Assembly (NCBI GenBank): GCA_015067975.1
Contig: SVLK01000004.1
Coordinates: 47,303-111,302, forward strand
DNA length: 64,000 nt
Source: Oscillospiraceae bacterium
Lineage (GTDB): Bacteria; Bacillota; Clostridia; Oscillospirales; Oscillospiraceae
Direction of reading: 5' to 3'
Part shown: positions 59,921-64,000 of the stretch, in pieces
How positions within the stretch are numbered: position 1 is the first letter of the stretch
Layout of the letters: every line of letters starts with the position of its first letter
The notes under the pieces: model-generated
What the model was told of the DNA's origin: nothing
Databases searched by the model: none
Seen by the model: only the letters and a program-made list of their open reading frames with translations
Position numbers and translations under genes: made by a program

Positions 59921-61255
59921 TTACTTCCCTCCTTCGCTCTTTTTCTTAGCATTCTTCATAAATGCACGGGCTTCGTTGTTGCGCTCCAGGATCGGTCTGT
60001 GAGCGGGGCAAACATAAGAGCAGCATGCACACTCGATGCACTGTCCAACGCCGGTCTTCTCCAGCATGGCCAGACGCTTCTCTTCGTTCTCCTCTTCCAT
60101 CGCTCTGTCGATAGCAGACAGGTCCAGCTTGGCAGGGCAATTGGCGATGCAGCGGCCGCAGCGGATGCACACGGAGGGCTCGTAGACTTTCGCTTCCTTC
60201 TTGTTCATCACCAGAACGGCGTTAGTTGCCTTTTCGGTGGGAGCATCCAGCGTCTTCTGGGCATGACCCAGCATGGGGCCGCCAATAAGTACCTTACCGG
60301 CTTCTTCCTTCAGACCGCCGGCCTGCTCAATGATGTAGCTGATGGGAGTACCGATCGGAGCGATCAGGTTGGTGGGCTGCTTGACAGCCGTACCGCAAAC
60401 AGTAACGATGCGGTCAACCAGAGGCATACCGGTCTCGATGTACTCGGCCATCTTGGTCATGCTGCTAACGTTCAGGATCAGCACGCCCAGAGACGCCATG
60501 CGCTGGCCGCCTTTGACTACCTTACCGGTAACATTATACAACAGCACCTGCTTGGCACCCTGAGGATAAATGGTGGGCAGAGAGAAGACTTCAACACGAG
60601 GATCTTCGGCGAAGATCTTAGTCAGCTTCTCAATAGCATCCTTCTTATTGTCTTCAATGCAGATAACGACCTTATCGGAGCTGACGTACTTCTTTAGCAG
60701 TTCTACACCCTTGACCAGCATGTCGGTATTTTCAACCATCATGCGGTGGTCACTGGTAATATAAGGCTCGCACTCAGCGCCGTTGACCAGCACGGTATCT
60801 ACCGTATTGCGGCGTACGGCATCCAGCTTAGCCCACAGGGGGAATGCAGCGCCGCCCAGACCGACGACACCGCTCTTGCGGACAGCGGCCAGAAACGTGT
60901 CCAAATCATGGACTTCGGGAGGTGCCAGATTGGGATCCTTCTCCATCTTGCCATCGCTTTCGATGCGGATGGACATAACGCTCTTTCCGTTGGGCTTCTC
61001 GAAAGGCTCGATCGCCTTAACCGTACCGGAAACGGTGGCGTAAACAGGAGAGGAAATGTTTCCGCCTTCTTCAGCGATCAGCTGACCGATGCGGACATAG
61101 TCGCCTACGTTTACCACAGGAACGGCAGGTGCGCCGGAGTGCATAGACAGGGGCAGCACGACTTCCTGCGGAGGGGCGATGCGAATAGAGCTTACCCCGG
61201 CGGTGTGCTTGTTGTGGGGCAAGTGCAGGGTAGAAATGTTCTTTCTGATATTCAT
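59921..61255 (-). CDS. rnfC: Rnf complex subunit RnfC
   Basis: The 444-residue soluble NADH-side subunit. The N-terminal part resembles the flavoprotein fold of Nuo51-like subunits (GLGGAAFPLWAKL, VNGAECEPYI). Two ferredoxin-type [4Fe-4S] motifs are near the C terminus: CIRCGRCIANCP and CIECACCSYVCP. Length and motif order match clostridial RnfC. It follows apbE in the operon. Confidence 0.95.
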   Translation of the reverse strand: MNIRKNISTLHLPHNKHTAGVSSIRIAPPQEVVLPLSMHSGAPAVPVVNVGDYVRIGQLIAEEGGNISSPVYATVSGTVKAIEPFEKPNGKSVMSIRIESDGKMEKDPNLAPPEVHDLDTFLAAVRKSGVVGLGGAAFPLWAKLDAVRRNTVDTVLVNGAECEPYITSDHRMMVENTDMLVKGVELLKKYVSSDKVVICIEDNKKDAIEKLTKIFAEDPRVEVFSLPTIYPQGAKQVLLYNVTGKVVKGGQRMASLGVLILNVSSMTKMAEYIETGMPLVDRIVTVCGTAVKQPTNLIAPIGTPISYIIEQAGGLKEEAGKVLIGGPMLGHAQKTLDAPTEKATNAVLVMNKKEAKVYEPSVCIRCGRCIANCPAKLDLSAIDRAMEEENEEKRLAMLEKTGVGQCIECACCSYVCPAHRPILERNNEARAFMKNAKKKSEGGK

Positions 61256-61303
61256 CAGCCTCTTTCCTCCTCTTCTTCTGGGGATTTGGGTATATGCGTT
61301 TTT

Positions 61304-62347
61304 TTAATCTACAATTTTATCATTTAAGCCGGCACTGCAGTGGATGGTTCCATCATCCATGATCCATAGCGCCTCTACACCATCCAGCCGCTCCACGATC
61401 GCAAGGCCCTCTTCATAGGGCATGCAGAACAGTGCGGTGGACAGTCCGTCGGCCATGCCGCTGTCCTTACATACGATGACAAGTGACGGAAAATAATCCG
61501 CTGGCATCAGCGTATCTTTGTCGATGATGTGATGGTATCGCTCTCCATCAACTGTATAGTAGCGCTCATAGGAACCGGAAGTCACGCAGGAGGTATCACT
61601 CAAATACAGATTGACCAGATATCCGTCGCTGAACGGATCACGCAGACCGGTTTTCCAACCGGAGCCGTCTGGTCTCGTGCCAATGATACGGATATTACCG
61701 CCGATATTCAGTACGTAGCCATCGGCGTTTTCCTGTTCCAAATATTGCGCCGCCATCTCTGTGGCATATCCTTTGCCCAACGCACCCACATCAATGGATG
61801 CCTTCGGATCACTGATACGCAAGGTGTTGTTCTTTTCGTCGATTTCCAGCAAAGAAAAATCTGTATGCTCTGCTGCATTTTTCAGCATCTCCATATCGGG
61901 GAGTCGGGCATTGGCGGGATCGTCGATGCCTTCCGTTCTGTAATCGTGCCAGATACGGAGCACCGCGCCCATCATTACGTTCAGCTCGCCTCGTGTGGAG
62001 GCATACAGCTCCTTTGCATAGAGCATAAACTCGATCAGCCGTTCATCGACTGCAACGGGATCGCCGCCGGCCTGCCGATTGACAGTGCACAAATTGTTGA
62101 TTCCGGAATACTCATGATAGATATCAAACAGTTGGTGGTATTCCTGCAAAATGCGGGAAACCCCGGCCGAGCGCTCATCGAACTGCTCGGCCGGGTCTCC
62201 TGCGTAGCTGTATACATAGGAGACAGTATCGAAATAAGTAAAATAGACATTGCCTAATGGGTCAATCTTCTGTTCTTTTTTTGCACAACCCACCGCAAGG
62301 ATGAGCAGCAAGCAGAGCAGCAGCGTGCCCGATATTACCCGTTTCAA
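61304..62347 (-). CDS. apbE: FAD:protein FMN transferase ApbE (lipoprotein)
   Basis: ApbE attaches FMN covalently to Thr in flavoproteins, here most likely RnfG and RnfD. The 347-residue product has a lipoprotein signal with LAVGC, so it acts outside the membrane where the flavinylated domains lie. GALGKGYATEM and DGLSTALFCMP are family motifs. There is no ATG at the start: a TTG at 62356 lies directly on GGAG, so I choose the TTG at 62347, which has a 9-base spacer. It lies upstream of rnfC in the same direction. Confidence 0.92.
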   Translation of the reverse strand: MKRVISGTLLLCLLLILAVGCAKKEQKIDPLGNVYFTYFDTVSYVYSYAGDPAEQFDERSAGVSRILQEYHQLFDIYHEYSGINNLCTVNRQAGGDPVAVDERLIEFMLYAKELYASTRGELNVMMGAVLRIWHDYRTEGIDDPANARLPDMEMLKNAAEHTDFSLLEIDEKNNTLRISDPKASIDVGALGKGYATEMAAQYLEQENADGYVLNIGGNIRIIGTRPDGSGWKTGLRDPFSDGYLVNLYLSDTSCVTSGSYERYYTVDGERYHHIIDKDTLMPADYFPSLVIVCKDSGMADGLSTALFCMPYEEGLAIVERLDGVEALWIMDDGTIHCSAGLNDKIVD

Positions 62348-62378
62348 TCTGTTCAACTCCTACGTTATGTTCTGTCAT

Positions 62379-63452
62379 TTAGCGAGCGTAGTCGCAAGCG
62401 GTAGCCATAACGGCCTTCATGCTGGTGATCTGGATGGTGCAGCCGGCGCTCAGCAGAGCATCGTCAGCGGAAATCACATAACCGTTATCCAGAGTCTTGG
62501 TTTCCATAGCCTTGACCTCAGCACCGGTCTTGCCAACAACATACTTTGCAAAAGCGTCAGCCTGGACATACCACTCCAGAACCTTGCCGTCACCGTTGTT
62601 GTCCATGGAAGCGCCGTAAGTAGCCATGTTGTAGCCTTCCTTCAGTTCACGCTTGGTGCCCTTGAAGGTCTTCTCGATAATGTCGCCAATGACGTTCACC
62701 TTGATCTCGGGCTGAACAGCATCAGTGACAGCGGCCAGGATCTTGCCATCAGCCACAACGGCAGCGGCGAAATCGGTGTACATCTTCACGGAGCCGTCCT
62801 TATCGGCAGCGGCAGCGGTGGACTCGTCAGCAACGGTAGCAGCGGCAACACCCAGGGTGAACTCGCCGGCAGCGCTGAACTTCTGGCCCTGCTCGTCGGC
62901 GCAAGCCTTGGCAACAGCAGCCATGAAGTCGGTGATCTGCATGGAGCAGCCAGCCTTCAGCAGGTCTTCGTCAACAGCAATCTTGTGGCCCTTGGCTTCC
63001 TTGGTCTCCAGAGCAGCGACTTCAGCGCCGGTCTTGCCAACCACGAACTCTTCGAAAGCCTTAGCCTGCTCGTTCCACTCCAGCATCACGCCGTCGTCGT
63101 TGTTATCGACCTTGCCGGCCATGCCATAAGCGGAGCCCAGTTCCATCTTGGTCTTGAAGGTAGCGGCAGTATCCACTGCGCCGCCAACAACGGCCATCTT
63201 GTTCTGAGCGACATCAATGCGGCACTCCACGATCTTGCCATCCTTGTCGATGACAACAGCAGCCACGGTAGCGTCGACCTGAGCATTTTCGGCCTTGGAG
63301 CTGTCCATGTTCAGAACGATGCCCATGCCCAGAGTGTACTCAGCAGCGGCGGGCTGGGGATCGGGGGTGTTGCCGGCGTCAGTCTTGTCGCCGCAGGCAA
63401 CCAGTGCCAGAGTCAGGCACAGTGCGAGGATCAGTGCGATGATTTTCTTCAT
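62379..63452 (-). CDS. Lipoprotein with an internal duplication, first gene of the Rnf operon
   Basis: A 357-residue lipoprotein (lipobox LALVAC) that I cannot assign to a named family. It consists of two related halves of about 160 residues: each has YTLGM or FTLGV at its start, a YGMAGKVDNN or YGASMDNN segment with Asp/Asn, VVGKTGAEV, and ends with a SAGC or KAGC motif and a helix MAAVAKAC or KAVMATAC. The halves may bind a ligand or flavin. It has a strong promoter, a structured leader and strong codon bias. apbE follows after 31 bases. A role with extracytoplasmic electron transfer is inferred. Confidence 0.75.
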   Translation of the reverse strand: MKKIIALILALCLTLALVACGDKTDAGNTPDPQPAAAEYTLGMGIVLNMDSSKAENAQVDATVAAVVIDKDGKIVECRIDVAQNKMAVVGGAVDTAATFKTKMELGSAYGMAGKVDNNDDGVMLEWNEQAKAFEEFVVGKTGAEVAALETKEAKGHKIAVDEDLLKAGCSMQITDFMAAVAKACADEQGQKFSAAGEFTLGVAAATVADESTAAAADKDGSVKMYTDFAAAVVADGKILAAVTDAVQPEIKVNVIGDIIEKTFKGTKRELKEGYNMATYGASMDNNGDGKVLEWYVQADAFAKYVVGKTGAEVKAMETKTLDNGYVISADDALLSAGCTIQITSMKAVMATACDYAR

Positions 63453-63676
63453 AGTGTTTTTCTTCTCCTTTAAAATTTTTTTGACAGCACTATGTTTTGC
63501 GCGATTGGCTGACTTGCTCCCTAACAGCAGAGAACAAGCCACAGGGCAGACAAAAATGCCGCAGTCGTATACCACAGCTGCGACATCCCGGCAGAGCAGC
63601 TCCTGCACTGCTCCCCGGCATTGCATGCGACTGCTTTCAGAAAGCTGTATATCTCATACAATACCTTATAATGTCT
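63453..63676 (-). promoter_or_regulatory. Structured leader of the Rnf operon, possible riboswitch or attenuator
   Basis: About 224 bases separate the predicted transcription start from the lipoprotein ATG. On the minus strand GCAGTCG (63634-63628) can pair with CGACTGC (63567-63561), while GTCGCAG (63584-63578) can pair with CTGCGGC (63564-63558) in front of five T. The two foldings share bases, so they exclude each other. Two further hairpins are visible (GAGCAG/CTGCTC near 63610-63590, and GGCTTGTTCT/GGAGCAAGTC near 63540-63512). I cannot assign it to a known class. Confidence 0.5.
63551..63584 (-). terminator. Terminator-like hairpin inside the Rnf leader
   Basis: Minus strand GTCGCAG, a 13-base loop, CTGCGGC, then ATTTTTG. 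The 3' arm overlaps the partner of the alternative helix. Confidence 0.5.
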
Positions 63677-63682
63677 TTATGT

Positions 63683-63711
63683 ATTCTATATTGTTTTCAC
63701 CTGATTGTCAA
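63683..63711 (-). promoter_or_regulatory. Promoter of the Rnf operon
   Basis: Minus strand TTGACA (63711-63706), a 17-base spacer and TAGAAT (63688-63683). The predicted start is near 63676. Confidence 0.78.
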
Positions 63712-63880
63712 CAAATTAACTAAACTTTTTAATTATTTTTCTGTCGAATTTTCGGCTCAAATTTAAGTTTGAAAAAACGATTCATATTTTATAACGAAAG
63801 GAATTAACTAATCTTTCGTTTATCGCCATTCATTAATTTGAATATATACTCACAATTTTCAATTTGTTAAAAAAATCAAA
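63712..63880. other. AT-rich spacer
   Basis: I see no gene in these 169 bases. AACGAAAGGAATTAA (near 63792-63806) looks like a ribosome-binding site, but no convincing frame follows it. Confidence 0.4.
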
Positions 63881-64000
63881 ACCACGCGTGAAACGCGTGG
63901 TATGAAAAGGCCCTAAAAGGGCCTGGTACCAGCGGCATCTTAAGATGCATGAAAAGGTTCGCCAATCGCATAGTTTTTTACAGGCCGCCGCTAAAGCGGC
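63881..64000. repeat. Cluster of short palindromes at the right edge
   Basis: Four palindromic units lie in 120 bases: ACCACGCGT/ACGCGTGGT (63881-63901), AGGCCC-TAAAA-GGGCCT (63908-63924), GCATCTTAAGATGC (63935-63948) and GCCGC-TAAA-GCGGC (63987-64000, cut by the window edge). Short A-rich loops recur. This resembles the hairpin-rich ends of IS200/IS605-type elements, but no transposase gene is in the window, so the assignment is open. Confidence 0.5.

Noticed and set aside
63453..63626. Extension of the lipoprotein frame through the Rnf leader.
   Set aside because: A lipoprotein signal must be N-terminal, and the extension lies in a structured leader without a ribosome-binding site.
63453..63676. 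FMN riboswitch before the flavin-dependent Rnf operon.
   Set aside because: The conserved RFN segments of the FMN class are not present.
63881..64000. CRISPR array at the right edge.
   Set aside because: The palindromes differ from each other and there are no direct repeats with regular spacers.

Overview
The window looks like chromosomal DNA of an anaerobic, endospore-forming member of the Clostridia, most likely Oscillospiraceae. The reasons are the sporulation genes (spoIIM, spoIVA, cwlD, cotJ, a sigH-like sigma factor), the clostridial order tgt-yajC-TIGR04086, an Rnf complex, a phosphofructokinase with pyrophosphate-type active-site residues, and ECF transporters. Gene assignments come from reading motifs and family resemblance; no database search was run.

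Layout. 1-8150 (+): end of tgt, yajC, a TIGR04086 membrane protein, spoIIM, xerD, ruvC-ruvA-ruvB, glmM, a SigH-like sigma factor and a zinc-ribbon protein. 8182-12133 (-): sbcD-sbcC. 12334-18269 (+): an uncharacterised pair, a Sel1-repeat/HIRAN protein and a winged-helix/coiled-coil/membrane protein. 18362-24286: DUF1858 protein, thpR, trmK, a Nif3-like protein, a YebC-family protein, a small membrane protein, spoIVA and coaX. 24333-28528: sugar-phosphate metabolism (phosphofructokinase, class II aldolase, split transketolase). 28658-32773 (-): a second Xer-type recombinase behind a structured leader, an XRE regulator fused to a desulfoferrodoxin-like domain, radA and cwlD. 32937-37876 (+): a fused cotJA-cotJB gene, cotJC, a P-loop kinase, DUF3842, an ECF S component and a glycerol-kinase-like FGGY kinase.

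The most interesting region is 37950-47664. Two transcription units diverge from about 41.98 kb. The leftward unit has a canonical cobalamin riboswitch with a terminator and encodes a 1194-residue wall-anchored protein with an alpha/alpha-toroid domain like the N-terminal part of intrinsic factor and transcobalamin. The rightward unit has a degenerate cobalamin-riboswitch-like leader with its own terminator and encodes a membrane-anchored protein ending in a DUF4430 (transcobalamin C-terminal-like) domain, then a complete ECF transporter (EcfT, fused EcfAA', S component, second EcfT). I propose a surface corrinoid-capture and uptake system in which the two halves of an intrinsic-factor-like protein sit on separate polypeptides.

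47704-49309 (-) is a small peroxide and sulfur stress operon (bcp, rhodanese lipoprotein, yaaA). 49420-52014 (-) is an ADP-ribose module (macro domain fused to an HTH-like region, VWA protein, ADP-ribosylglycohydrolase). 52113-56391 (-) is a glycoside-use operon (GPH symporter, carboxylesterase, GH79-like glycosidase). 56522-63452 (-) is an Rnf operon (lipoprotein, apbE, rnfC-D-G-E-A) that ends at a terminator without rnfB and starts with a structured leader of about 220 nt. The last 120 bases hold a cluster of short palindromes that may be the end of a mobile element.
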